NCBI GenBank assembly: GCA_015179125.1
Contig: WHVA01000001.1
Span: 1-64,000 of the forward strand
Source of the DNA: Gautieria morchelliformis
Lineage: Eukaryota > Basidiomycota > Agaricomycetes > Gomphales > Gomphaceae
Direction: 5' to 3'
DNA: 64,000 nt
Notes under the pieces: generated by a model
Database searches by the model: none
What the model was told of the DNA's origin: nothing
Seen by the model: the letters and a program-made list of their open reading frames with translations, nothing else
Made by a program: the position numbers and the translations under genes
Part shown: one piece after another, positions 32,556-44,603 of the stretch
How the letters are laid out: the number at the start of each line of letters is the position of its first letter
Numbering within the stretch: position 1 is the stretch's first letter

Positions 32556-32580
32556 GAAAAGTCTATGAGACTTTTAATCT
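32556..32580 (-). promoter_or_regulatory. Copia leader with palindrome, no standard primer site
   Basis: Only about 25 bp separate the 5' LTR from the gag ATG. They contain AAAAGTCTCATAGACTTTT, a perfect 7-bp-arm palindrome, and lack the TGGTATCAGAGC-type site complementary to a tRNA 3' end. Confidence 0.55.
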
Positions 32581-33195
32581 AATATAAATCAGAGTAAGGG
32601 GTTGGGGTCGAGTGAATAATGATGTGATAAAGATCTCAAGCAGTGTTCTAGTTGAGAGATAAGAGCAATGTTCTAGAGTTCTAGATTTAAGCAATGTTCT
32701 TGGTGCAATAAGAGTTGAGGAGGAAACAATAATAGTCCAAAGAAGCTTATGACTCGAAGCTCTAGGGAAAAAGATTGTTAAGTCACTTGTTTATTCGTAT
32801 CTAGAGTCCAAGTATTTAAGCAGTGTAGGATAGGAGGAAATAATCATGTGTGAATGTAATAATCATGTGAAATATGATGCTACTTAGGGGATGGGAGCAT
32901 AATGATGTCAACAGTGATGCAACAGCTCCTATATGGCTAATCTCTTCATAAATGATGGAGATGATGCAATAAATGATGTCAGACCAGTAGAATGACGACT
33001 CGACTCGATAATAGGCATGAAAATGAACTCTTAACTCAATGGTACGCATGTCTGCGCCTCGACTCGATGTTTGACTCATGGTACGCATGTATGCGCCTCG
33101 ACTCGACTTGGAATGATGGGAAAATAAGGTGAGTGATAAGAGAAATGAGAAGTAAGATTGTCCTGATTGAAACTGTCCTTCCTCCTCCAATAACA
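32580..33195 (-). repeat. Copia 5' LTR
   Basis: Colinear with 27436-28051 at a constant offset of 5144 bp. Its right end is followed by CTCCT (33196-33200). Confidence 0.95.
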
Positions 33196-33200
33196 CTCCT

Positions 33201-33840
33201 CGCCCCCAGCCGCGCCGCACGCGCACACCTACCTGGGCTTGCCACACGCCCCGCGCCTGCATGCACACCGTGACCCGCCGCAGCACTTGAGCGCTAACGC
33301 AAACGCAAACGCAAGCCACACCATGCTCGCCTGTGCCCCGACGGGTCATGGGGGTGGGGCCTGGGGGTGACGAGTCTGGTGCCTGTGTAGTGGCAATAGG
33401 CGCATTTATTAAGGCTTTGGGTGGGTGGGATGCGTCGGTCGGTGTGTGGGTATGAGGTATGCGCAAAGTTGTAGTTCCCAGTCAGAGTCAGTAGATCACT
33501 TTACCATACATGTCGTTTGCCACACGCCGCGGAAAGTACTCAGTTTGTTCTTGTCGGATCACACCGCCACCGCCACATCTCGATTCGGATCGATCTCGCC
33601 CGATCTTCCAGCGCTAGTTCTGACTGTGACACGAACTCCTGACTCAGCTCAGGACCAGACTCTGAAACGGAGCCTGATTTATTTATGGACTAGGACGACA
33701 CAGCGCGCTGTAATTGGAACCGTCGTGCAATCATGCATCATACGCCCCGGCAGTGATGATGCACCACGACTGGCATTCGTGATGCGTCTGGAATATTAGG
33801 AGCTTGTCAAGGCCAACATCATAGATGCCGAGTTAATTAA
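33201..33840. other. GC-rich region, continuation of the copia target
   Basis: Contains the hexamer array GCAAACGCAAACGCAAGC near 33297. No gene recognised. Confidence 0.35.
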
Positions 33841-34480
33841 GCCTCACTTCGCTCGGGATTATCAGTATCCGGTGTTTACGAAATGCGATGGGGATGTGCT
33901 ATGTATGTGGATAATGTCGCTTATATTTAGCTCTGGAGCCAACCAGCTACCAAGGGACACCAGTACCGTTTATTCTCGCTAGGTGGCACTGTCGTCATTC
34001 TAAACAGCTCTGCACCACCATCACATCCGATACACCGAATGCTCAGCCTCGCGGATACCATGTTGTTGTGCTCCAAGTTAAATTCGATAGTCCCTTCATA
34101 CCACTTCTTTCCCCGCCGTTCAGGACATGCCTCCCGAATGAGAGTTGTCTCGTGTCGCCACATCAAGCAATGTTGACACGAACTGATACGTCTTCCGAGA
34201 TCATCCAGCATCGCTATAGAATTACAGCCACGTGCAAACTCTGTGCATTGAGCTGGACAGCCCTAATCTCCCATATCATCTCGCTTGCTCGTGGTGCCGT
34301 TATGCTGACACCGCACTTGGAGTCGTCATTGAGTGCCAGGTGCGCTTACATTACATCAAGTTTTAAATGCATCTTCGAGATCATAAGCAGTGCTGGCAAG
34401 ACCAAGAACCCAAGGTTCAATTTTCGTCCGAGCGGACCACTGTATCTGATGCTTCGACCTTGTATTAATTATTTTATCTT
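33841..34480 (+). repeat. Dispersed repeat R, copy 3
   Basis: Matches 5282-5990 closely from GCCTCACTTCGCTCGGGAT to CTTGTATTAATTATTTTA. It lacks the left, GC-rich half of copies 1 and 2. The minus-strand frame 33927-34211 (ISSCQHCLMWRHETT, CPERRGKKWYEGTI) is the best kept of all copies. A 60-bp stretch present in copy 1 (5720-5820) is missing. Confidence 0.75.
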
Positions 34481-35483
34481 GTTCTGTAATAGAAGTTCTT
34501 TAATAGATTGGACTGGGGATATTAGAGGAAAGCACGATGATGCTTCCAGTGGACCGGCGGGTGCGATAGATGTTCGGAAAGTAGCTCAGTGGGACTATAC
34601 TACGTATTGTAGTGTACAAATATCTCGGTAGACTGTGCCACTTAGGCTGGAGCAGCAGTGAACACAACGAAGGGCCTTAGACTGGGACTAGCGCGGAAAT
34701 GGACAGGGACAACTGTCTGATTGTTCAATGCACATGGGTAGCTACTTTATACTACTTGGAACACTAGCTAGTAGGTATTGAGATCGACTGTGGAGCGCGA
34801 AGGGGTGTGTATGTGTGAGCGAGCGGTGGAATGGATGGGGATAGATGCCCGGGGATATGGCTGGGGTGGAGTCGAGCCATGGTACCTAATTGTACATGTA
34901 TATACTGTGGAGTGGATGGGACATATGGAGGTGGAGTGGGAAGATGACGCGCGCCTTAGGTACTGCAAACGGGTGTAAGCCCTTCCTCTCCAATCCTACA
35001 ACACCCTCTTCTGGAGATTCTCCTGTAGTGGGTTCTCACCATTAGTACAAAGTAGCAAACAAAATTCAAACCTGAATTGAACTACATACAGTAAGCTAAG
35101 CTTGACATTGTTTCCCCCTCAGCACCCAAAATGCAAAATAGAAAATGCTTGTTTTATTTGGATTTTTTAGTTCTATACCCTAGCTATGGTCCACATAGCT
35201 TCAGATATGAAATTTCAAGCGAATCGGAGCGATATAAAGCAAGATATCATTGTTCGAGGTTTGCATGCTAAACCGGAAGCAAATCCGACGCACACCTTAG
35301 GTACAGCAAATGGGTGTAATTTTTGGGGTTACAAATGCGGCCACATGGCCAAGGCCAATGGTGTTAACCACTTTCGGTGCAAGACATCTGTTAACATCTG
35401 TTATAGTAATTTTCCCTGTACTGAGTTGTCAGTTCTTATGCTACTTATTTTCAGTGCTCTGTAAAATATTTGAAGCCTAAAAA
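34481..35483. other. No gene recognised
   Basis: Short frames only. The strings CGCCTTAGGTACTGCAAACG (34955) and CACACCTTAGGTACAGCAAA (35291) are related and 335 bp apart, possibly ends of a small element. Confidence 0.35.
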
Positions 35484-36299
35484 CAGGGCTGTCCACGAGT
35501 CCAGGTTCCTGCAGGTGACTCGCAGTTCAACCTGTGATTTTAACCTGCAGATCCAACTCCCACAAGTCCAGGTGAACTGGTGCCTAAAAACCTGGCAAGT
35601 CCAGGTTTGGCCTTTGGAATTCCACAGGTGACTTGCAGACCTGTGAGCCTTAAATGCCAAGAAACCATGTCATTTACATGTCATTCAACTACTATTACCT
35701 CCTTCTGCACAACAGCCTTCTTGACATGCTGACTCTTATCACAAATGCACTGGTAGAGAAGACGGTCATTGCAGGTATCTGCAAGTATGCCAGTTGCTCT
35801 ACAATGGATTACAGGGTTGACCTCCTTGACCACTAGACAGTTGAATAGAGACCTGAAACACAGGAAAAGAAAAACACAAACTGGTAGAGAACTTGCAGAC
35901 CTCAGGTGATCTGCAAGTATGCCTATTCCTCCACACCAATGGTGCGGCGTTGCTGCCCACTGATTGACCGGCCATCAGTAGTTGTGCAGACTTGCAAGTC
36001 CAAACAGACCATGTGACTTGCTGTCTGTTACATATGATCTGCACCTGGCCAGGGACCTGGGCCATGTCTTTCCATGGAGGAGGGCTGTCTCCGCTGGAGG
36101 AGACATGTCATGCACTCGCATGGGGTGAGTCAGCTTGGGATAATCTGGCGAGTCACCTCAAGTCACCCACAGGTTTAACCTGCGGGTCCAAGTCAACCTC
36201 CAGGAAAACTCAGGTCAAGTCCAGGTTCCACTTCTGGAAGCTGGCAAACCTGCGAGTTCAAGACCAGGTAACCTGCAGGTTGACTTGTGGACAGCCCTG
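35484..36299. mobile_element. hAT-like non-autonomous element
   Basis: Left end CAGGGCTGTCCACGAGTC and right end (reverse complement) CAGGGCTGTCCACAAGTC match over 18 bp with one difference. CAGGG ends are typical of hAT. The interior is rich in ACCTGCAGGT and CCAGGTT motifs in both orientations, as in subterminal transposase-binding sites. No transposase is encoded. An 8-bp target duplication was not found (CCTAAAAA left, CCATCTCC right). Confidence 0.6.
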
Positions 36300-37539
36300 C
36301 CATCTCCCACACTCAAGAACAGGATGGTTAATGTAAGTGTGTGCATATTAATTGCTGTGGGGTTTGCATTGGAATTGCAGCTATGATGCATTAGCTTGCA
36401 TGCTATTCTTAAGCTCCTGCTGTGCTTCCAGAGCCTACTGAGCTATTAATCAGTGCCTGACACTGGAGGCATATAAAAGTTTTCTGGTCTGAAAAACTGT
36501 TCAAAAAACTATAAAGATATTCCAAATTGGTTTTGTGTTTTTAATGTAAAAAAACTTTAACAAAATTTTGTGTTTTTGTTAGAATTTGTTGAGCAAGAAA
36601 ATTGTAAAAAAGTTTAAAGTTTTTTGCAGGGTTTTTTATCTCTTTTTATAAATTTCTTTGTGAAAAACAAAGCACCGCGCTTCGCTCCAGATTACGGTCA
36701 ACCGAAATCTGGATGATTTTCCAAAAATAATTGGTAGGTCATCCAACTGTTACCCAGATAACTCCATTGTGAGATTTGACTGATTGTCCAAATATAATCG
36801 ACATGTCATCCAAATGCTGCCCCATATGTCACCCAAATATCGCTAGCTAAGAAAATCTTACTGGGGTCGGCATCCCTGGCCGCCGCCTTGAATATTGTAG
36901 CGTAAAATACATATTAAGAGTAGAAAATATATATACACCATTGGATAGCGACTGTAAAACGGAATGAGTACCATATTATATACGTTGCTCCAAGCACACT
37001 GAGCAATTTGCAAATGTAGTGGGGGAGCTATATCGATCCGGCCACCCAATCCCCAATCGCTCGCTGTAGCAGTGGCGTCGCATTGCTTAATTAGACTATG
37101 GATCTCCATGTTAGTAAAGTCCCCAATATACAAACATCGTGTGCACACACGATTACAGGCTATCCCCACTCGGCTGCATTTTGAGCCAGGGTGGACTCGG
37201 AGGAAGCACACTGCCGAAGAAACTATCTGCTTTGGACAGACACAATGGCACATCAGACACAAAATGTACAAGCAAAGATCAGTTACGCCACCTCCAAAGA
37301 AAACAAAGCCAAGTCTTCATCCCTCTGCTGGCTTGCGTCGTCCCAATGCAACTATCACACCATATGTGTCGGCATGCTCTCAAATGGCATCTGTGAATGC
37401 TGCAGTCCCTATCACAGCCATATCAACACTGTGATTTCCTTCGACAGGGCTCAAGAGCCTCACAGATTGCGTAACTGACCTTAAAATTACTGTGGCAACC
37501 TTGGTAAAAACGACGGGGGAAGTTAAAGATTCAGCGATT

Positions 37540-37740
37540 CCCAGCCTAATACAGCAGTTGCTGAGATTGATGAACTGGTGGGAAAGGTGATGCATGACGT
37601 GAGAGCATTGGAAGAACAAAACAAAAATATTTTAGGCACGCTGTAGGCCCAAGATAAAGATCTCATGAACCTCGAGGCCCAATTCAAGTTGTTCGAGGAG
37701 CAGGCTGAGAAGATAAAAAAAGCCAAACACTTGGAGTAGT
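37540..37740 (+). pseudogene. Coiled-coil coding remnant inside the CACTA element
   Basis: A plus-strand frame reads AEIDELVGKVMHDVRALEEQ then, after a TAG, DLMNLEAQFKLFEEQAEKIK. Heptad-like but broken; no family assigned. Confidence 0.3.
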
Positions 37741-38005
37741 TCCGGAATCTGATCAAGAGGAAGTGGGTGGCAACATTGAAGGCCATGATAACGTCAAACG
37801 TCGCAATAATTCCTTAAATGTGAGCATCGTTGTTTTCAAATGAAAACGTGGAACTTACCATTATTAATGCACACAATAGAGTTTTGTGTGTGCAGCATTC
37901 TATGGTCTCATGGGGATTGAGGAACGTTTGGAGCAGCTGAAAGATCCTATTTTACATGGTTATTGGGTGCCTGATACGTCTTCGAAGACACCAAGCGATG
38001 ACCAG

Positions 38006-38347
38006 TTACTCAGAGCCATACCAGTCACCACCACCATCACACTGGGTGTATGAACAGAGATCATTTCCCTTGATCTCTTGTGTCTCCCTCGTGTCAACAG
38101 CCGAGATGTAGTTGTCCCGAAGAGTTTCTGGATCGGAGGGGAGAGAATTAGCATCTCTCTCACCATCCAAACTAAATTCTCTGGAATTATTCTCGACGTG
38201 ATTAGAGTTCACGAGCTCTAGGGCTTCAGCATCCCGCTGCAGATGCTGCTTGATTGTCCGGCTTTTCTGCCAGGGCATAACCATCTTTTTGCACAGGGTA
38301 CACAGGCAGCGATGAAGATCAAACATTCTACGAAGTCGTGGTGTCAA
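38006..38347 (-). pseudogene. Possible transposase N-terminal zinc-finger fragment
   Basis: The frame contains DLHRCLCTLCKKM and KSRTIKQHLQRDAEALEL, a Cys/His pattern like the N-terminus of Plavaka/CACTA-type proteins of mushrooms. It then turns acidic. No catalytic domain follows. Low certainty, supported mainly by location inside the CACTA element. Confidence 0.3.
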
Positions 38348-38861
38348 ACAAGACTAGATATAGCTCAGAGCAGTGGGAGTGCTGATCATGACGTTGAAGA
38401 CGTGACGCGACGTGGCCTCATGTGACTGTGGCAGAGCTCCGCTGTGTCTTGTGTATTAGCCTAAGTCAAATCCTGGCATAGAAATATATATTGCTTATAG
38501 CTGCGCTCAGCTCACCACTTTTTGCACAAGAGATATTTCAAATTTCATCCGGCAATAAACCCAGCGACACCCCGATGCGACTTCTGGATGAAAGTTGGAT
38601 ATCATTTGAAAATTGATACAAAACCCGCAAGCCAATTTTTTGGTCTAAAACGCGGTGACGAAACCCATAAAAAACCCTGAAAAAAACTTTGAATTTTTTT
38701 ACAATTTTCTTGCTCAACAAATTTTAATAAAAACACAAAATCTTATGATAGTTTTTTTTACATAAAAAACACTAAAAATATTTGGAAAATTTTTACAGTT
38801 TTTTCAACAGTTTTTCAAACAAGAATACTTTTATATGCCTGCAGTGTGATGGAGACTCAAA

Positions 38862-40602
38862 TCACTCACCAGACACAACAGGCCCTGTCATTTCTACATC
38901 TCCAGAATATCCAGTTGCGTCAGTGATCTCCTCTAACTCTATCCCAGCTGACCTAGCCTCTTCCGACTGCTGGATTTCCTGATCAGCCACATTGTTTTGA
39001 AAGGTCTCAGCACTAAAAGCCTGTGGGTTCCCAAATTCAGCCACTATGGCATTGTGAACACTTTGTCTGACCACTTGGATGGTGGAGAATAAAAGAGTGG
39101 ATGATGAGGGGCTGCCAAGTTGAGAGTGTCTCTCTCTGAGAGCTAGGTGAAAGCGGCAGATGATAATTGCTGACAAGCTGTATGTACATTGTTAGTACAA
39201 TCACAGGTCTTTCTCACTAAAAATATACCTGTTCTGAAGAGGGATTAAGATGCTATGAAGGCTTGACTTTATACAACAAAGGAGCTGAAATTAGCCATTT
39301 TTGTCATCAAGATCACTGTCTTGCATACCCTCAATACCTGAAATGTAAAAGAAGACAGAGTAAGCTCTCCCAGCTTAACAGGTTTATAAGTAACAAGACC
39401 TTAAATGTGATAGTACTAGCTATATTAATGGTAAGCACAAATCTGAATATCAATCAGATATATGAAATATCATAGGAATAATATTCCATACCCATATCTG
39501 ACAAAGCCTTACCTGATATTAGTGATATGTCCCTATATATGCAATATGTTGTATGCTCACCTTGGTAAGTCACCAGACTAATGAGAGGTTTCTTATCCCA
39601 AATCTCACTTTTCCGCCAAAGCCTCAAGGTTTGAATTGAGCTCAGAATGGTTACTGTCACAACTCCAGTGTCAAAAAGGATTCCAGTGACATTATTGATA
39701 GTGGCCACTGTCAAAGGTACTCAGAGGCAGATTGGCAAATGCAGGCCTAGCTCTTACACCTGAAGAAATTGTTAGTATAACTCTAGGTAGAAAGTCCTAG
39801 TCAGTACTGACAAAGTCAATCTATGTTGTGATTGTGAACTAGTGATATTGCAGTTGTCCAAAACAGTGATGTACTATATCCTGTGAAATGAATTTATGCT
39901 ACTTATATGAAGTCTACACAGGGACATACCACTTGAGTGATAATAGCACCAAGAATAAGCAGCCCAAGAACACCTAAAACTCTTTGATTCTGAAGGGAAA
40001 TAGCATAGGTGCGAGCTAGCAGTAAGCCTGGAGGAGTAAATTGTGTTGATCTCTCTACTTGAGAAGTATAATCTCTCACCCTGTATTCCAATCAGAGAAA
40101 GAACACCGCATGTACCACTGAGGTGAAAGATAGCATTACATTTCCTCCAAATATATGAGTCTCCGGGTTCCTTTTGTGTGAGGAATGAAAGTCATACTAG
40201 GGCTCATTCAACTCAGTAGGGGTGTTACACATGAGAACCATAGATGTAATGCACCTCAGCGGAAATGTTAGATAAGTTACCATATATATCAATAAGAAAC
40301 GAAACCAAGGGCATGTAACGAGCAAGTAAATAGAGAATGGTGCCGAGGCTGACGGTCTTGCACCAAATGTGGCTGATCTCAGATGGCAGTGTGAGAAGCG
40401 TGTCGAAGAAGAGTAGTGCTGTGTAACAAGGTATAGAACTCGTGGAATTAGACGGGACATGCACACATACCAAGCCCCGCGAAGTCGGCATAGTTGATCG
40501 CAAACCTAGTTCAGGTAAGTTGTTTTGCATCCCACTCAATGTAGTAAGTATGGACCTGTCTGATAGTCCCTGGGTAACAGCCGAGGCGTCCGCCTGAGCC
40601 AT
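38862..40602 (-). CDS. DUF6533-type multi-pass membrane protein, copy B
   Basis: Paralog of 6205-8001, on the other strand. The ATG at 40602 starts MAQADASAVTQGLSD. After introns the hallmark segment ALLFFDTLLTLPSEISHIW is followed by GTILYLLARYMPLVSFLID and a GT donor. Further exons encode LLARTYAISLQNQRVLGVLG (near 40000), GILFDTGVVTVTILSSIQTL (near 39670), and the tail CRFHLALRERHSQLG to VEMTGPVVSGE at 38862. About seven exons with canonical GT-AG borders are implied. Upstream, TATATATAG near 40680 is a TATA candidate shared with copy A. The CACTA element lies 16 bp beyond the stop, so it is probably in the 3' UTR. Confidence 0.75.
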
Positions 40603-41029
40603 GATATAAGAAAGAAAAACTGGGAACTAAGTTTTGCGTAGCGATGTGAGGATGGATTCGCAGATCGCGAAAGTCTATATATAAGATTCTGGCTATGGGT
40701 GCTGCCAGGTCAACAGATATTCACAGCATCGTATATCAGTGCCGAAGCATGACACAATTTATAAGGGGGTAGTTTGATGAACGAACATTCTATGTAAAAG
40801 AATTAACGTTACCAATACTGTTCCAACGTGGCATGATGGCATCAGATGGGCACGGGCGAGTAATTGACGCTTGGGTTCTTTCCAGGAATTGGTCATTACA
40901 TCCGATTTGCCTTGGCGGTCCCAAGGTCCACATAAACTGTCGTGTAGGCACACTGGGCACTCATTGACGAGTCACAGTGCAGTGTCAGCGTAACACCACA
41001 TGAAAACCAACTGCAACACACTGCTCACT

Positions 41030-41960
41030 GATGTGTATCAAGATGTCGCATCTGTGGCGTGTTACTTATCAAGATGAGAACAAGAGGAAACGAGATGATA
41101 TGAGAGATCTAGGTTGTCCAGCTCAATGCCCAGAGTTGGCACGTGGCTGTAATTCTATAGCGGTGCTGGATAATGTCAGCAGAGATCTCAGCTCATGTCA
41201 ATGTTGCTAGATATGGGGACACGAGACGTTTCTCATTTTGGGGGAATGTCCTGTACGACATGAAAAGAGGTCATATAAAATTTAAACATGGAGCACAACG
41301 ACATGGTAACCGCGATATTGTGCATTCGGTGCATTGGATGCCGTGACGGTGATGTAGTGCTGTGCCTGGTGGCCGAGGAAAGCCCAGGAAGCTACTGAGA
41401 TGATCTGTGACGTGGTTGCAGTTTCGTTAAGTATGATATTATTAGAATGGCCACTGGCGAGAATAAACGGTATTGGACCCTGGCATATTTTTGCAGTCAT
41501 TCCATAATTCAGGTTGGAAAAAGTCATAGCTGTCGGCGTGAATCATGTCAGCTCCCTTGGAACACTGGTAAAAAGCTAACCCGGTTGGATCCAGAGTCAA
41601 ACATAAACGACATTATCCGGATACTGATCTTATCGAATTTCGCACACACTTATGTAACGACCGAACGACCGGATGCTTTCGATCACCACCAAACCTAGAC
41701 AAACATGCAAACCGACGCCTGACTCGGCAGTTACAACGAGCAGCATAACACAGACACGTCGGACACAGGCAACAAGCCCGGACATCGTCGTCTTTGCATG
41801 TTACGCACATATCGTCCCGGCCACGCTTTTCACCCATCCTCCCCTCAGATAACACTAACAGCCTCCCCTCCCGGGCTTCATATCCGCCGCCGCCCTCTCC
41901 CGCCCACGCACACGAACTTATAATGGTTTTCCGGGCTTCTGCCTCAAGTTTTTTTGCTCT
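41030..41960 (-). repeat. Dispersed repeat R, copy 4
   Basis: In the same order and orientation relative to DUF6533 copy B as copy 1 is to copy A. Shared strings include GGGAGGGGAGGCTGTTAGTG near 41865 and ACCGTTTATTCTCGCCAGTG near 41460. It is the most diverged copy; its WGHETF frame near 41220 has stops. Confidence 0.65.
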
Positions 41961-41969
41961 GATCGGCAC

Positions 41970-42686
41970 GCCCTGAAATTCAGTAGTGATCATGAACATT
42001 TTAGCGCATTTAGTGGCTTGCCGGCAGCGGTCTTTGTGCGGTATCCGAGTGCTTTTGGGACTTGTATATAGGCACGAATGAACTTTATTTCAGGTCGTGA
42101 ATACAAGACAGGCGATCACGTAGCAAAGTGTAGGAGCAAACATCAAGTATGGAATAGAGAGCAAAAATCAGACCTAGACGGCAATACTTGAGTGTCCAAG
42201 TCGGGTGTGCAGAGTCAAGTGTTGTTATTGGATGTGTTGGGAATCGAAACAAGTAGAGAATCGAGATGAGCCAAGCGAGCTTGGCATCTAGGGTAAGTCA
42301 TACGTGCAAGGAATATATCGAAAGCAAATCACCTGTGGGGGAAAACAAGAACGCGTCGGCAATTGAGAGCGAGATGAATGATTATCAGAATACAACGAAG
42401 AGGCAACAGCGAGTGGATACAGCAGGTAGAGGCTGTGAGAGTAAACCATGGTGGAAAGCATAAAGCACGAGTGAGAGCTTGGCTGCGCGAAAGAGGCATA
42501 GGAATACAAATATACGATTGACTTGAACTCCTTTTGTACTCCGACCACCACCACTGGCAGGGCGCTTAACAAAGTTCTACACATTTTCCGTAATTCTTCA
42601 CATAGATACGCTTCTAAAAGACCTCTACTACATACCCTCTTCTCTACACACATACACACGCCAAAACTCCACCAGCCCTAGCCCCG
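41970..42686 (+). other. Probable LINE 5' untranslated region
   Basis: No gene seen. It lies directly before LINE ORF1 and has no match to R, so it is probably the LINE leader. The exact LINE start cannot be placed. Confidence 0.4.
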
Positions 42687-44603
42687 ATGTCAAATGACGC
42701 GTCGACAAGTGGGGCGAGGGGACGACGGAACACGCCGACACAACGTCCAATGCCCCCAGCCATGGCGCAGGCCAAGCTAGATTCCCAGGGACACATCCAG
42801 CCCAGAACTGTGACAGGGACAGCCAGAGAAAAAACGACAGAACCAGCGAAGCGAACGGGACAGCCCCCAGAGAAGCGGGTGCCAGTGACCCGACCAACCA
42901 CTAGAGGAGCCGCAGCTGACTCGGAAATACTGACACACGAGGAAATCAGGGATCTGCTGGGGCAGGAGATAAAGAATGCTGAAGAAGGTAAGTGTTATCT
43001 TGAACACACGCTGCTGACAGTGCCAGGTGCCTCGTGGACGATCAACATGTTGTCCACCGCCCTGCTACAAGTCACGCAGTATAAGGGGGTGCCGCGCCAG
43101 GCAGTCAACGCAATAAGATCTATCGCATTCGCACTGGAGAGGGTAGAGGACGACGAGAGGAGCCTGAGGATCGTGAACCTAATAGGGGCGAGCATCGGGG
43201 CTGAGAGCGCCGTGCTCACGAACAGGGTACGAGAAGCCACGGAGCTGGTCAATAAATCTGCCGCGGTCGCCGGAGATGCAGCCAGGGCGTCCCAACAGGC
43301 CGCCAAGAAGGCGACGGCTGTGGTGGAGACGGTACACACTGCGTCCTCCGTGGTCACTACCACGGCAACCAAGATCAGGGAGACCACCTCCAGCTATCGA
43401 GACGCCATACTCAAAGCCATGGCGGCGCCACAGCAGACACCGGCGGCGGCGGCACACACGTTAGATGCCAGAGTGAGAGTGAGGGAAGGAATTAAACAGC
43501 GACAAGTGCTCGTAGATGCCACAGCCCTGGGGGACCGTATCCTAGCAGACCTCAACAATGCGGGGCTCGTCCTATGGGCCAATGAGGTCATCGGCACCAT
43601 GGACTTGGACGGAACTCAGGCTGCATTCAGTGCGAAGCGACTCGCCAATGGAGGAGTGCTGCCTGAACTCAACTCCAAGGGTGCGGCCAGATGGTTGAAT
43701 GAAGCGAGGCACAGCGTCCAGTTCACGGAGACACTCGCCCCAGATGCAAGAATAAAAGCACGCCTATTCCCACTCGTCCTCCAGTTCATACCTCTGCATT
43801 TTGAGCCAGATAGGGAAGGCGAGCTTAGGGGAGTAGAGGAAAACAACAAGCTACCATATGGCGCGATCGATACAGCCAGGTGGATCAAACCCAAACAGCG
43901 CCGTGCAGCCAATCAAACCTGTGGTCACATGCTGATCACCTTCACCATGCCGGAAATGGCCAACAAGGTGCTCACCGATGGTCTAATAGTGTGCCAGAAA
44001 TGAGTATACACTGAGAAATGCAAGAAGGAACCTACCCGGTGCCTCAAATGCCAAGGGTGGAACCATCTGTCATATATCTGCCTGAAAGAATACGATACAT
44101 GCGCCAACTGCGGGGGAAGGCACAAAACCTCAACATGCAGCAACGCAAGGCTGTACTGTACATCTTGCAGGACATACAACCACGCGAGCTGGGACAGGAC
44201 GTGTCCCATGTTCCTGGGTGAGTGCGCGGAGATGGATGCTAAGCTACTTGAAAATCAGATGCCGTACTTCCTGAATGAAGAGGCCTGGACCCATGTATCG
44301 CAGCCTCCTAAGCCCCCGCCCCCCGCACCTCCACCGGCTCCCCAGCCAAATACACCACAATACAGAGGAGGCTGGGAAACAGTCAGGCATGGGAGGGGCG
44401 GATACAGACAGATGACACTACCTTACTGGAGTAAGTCGCCCCACTCGCGGGGGGGTCACTCACCACTGCCAGCGCCCACACCCTCACAGACACGTAACAG
44501 CCCAGCGACCCTCCCTAACAGCATTGACCTGGGGCCTAGCCCCCAGAGGGGAGGCACAGACGAAACAGGCAGACTGCCCCCACCCCCACAACAACAACGA
44601 TGA
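42687..44603 (+). CDS. LINE ORF1 (gag-like, three CCHC knuckles), one in-frame TGA
   Basis: Starts MSNDASTSGARGRRNTPTQ; the first 438 codons give an Ala-rich helical region (AVAGDAARASQQAAKKATAV) and a conserved block MLITFTMPEMANKVLTDG. TGA at 44001-44003 interrupts; the frame then continues to 44603 with CLKCQGWNHLSYIC, CANCGGRHKTSTC and CTSCRTYNHASWDRTC and a Pro-rich tail. ORF1 of Tad-like LINEs binds the element RNA. The stop overlaps the ATG of ORF2 as ATGA. Confidence 0.85.

Larger units (their letters stand above)
27436..33195 (-). mobile_element. Near-intact Ty1/copia retrotransposon, 5.76 kb
   Basis: Two 616-bp LTRs (27436-28051 and 32580-33195) are colinear without indels; one difference was seen by eye (28031 C, 33175 G). 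CTCCT flanks both sides. The polypurine tract GAGGGGGAG adjoins the 3' LTR. One gag-pol frame of about 1,500 codons is interrupted only by TGA at 29907-29909. Near-identical LTRs mean a recent insertion. It is the youngest large element here by that measure. Confidence 0.95.
36461..38846. mobile_element. CACTA-type element with long TIRs and TGA target duplication
   Basis: Ends are CACTGGAGGCATATAAAAGT and (reverse complement) CACTGCAGGCATATAAAAGT. The inverted similarity continues for about 200 bp (TTTGTTGAGCAAGAAAATTG in both). TGA occurs at 36458-36460 and 38847-38849. CACTG ends and a 3-bp duplication are CACTA hallmarks. It lies just downstream of DUF6533 copy B and splits the block shared with copy A. 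The inside is decayed. Confidence 0.82.

Noticed and set aside
36668-36700. Third Helitron 3' end (shares GCGCTTCGCTCC with H1)
   Set aside because: Only a 12-bp match, no hairpin plus CTTG, and it lies inside the CACTA TIR region.
42644-42901. Minus-strand frames opposite LINE ORF1
   Set aside because: Shadows of the GC-rich ORF1 coding sequence.
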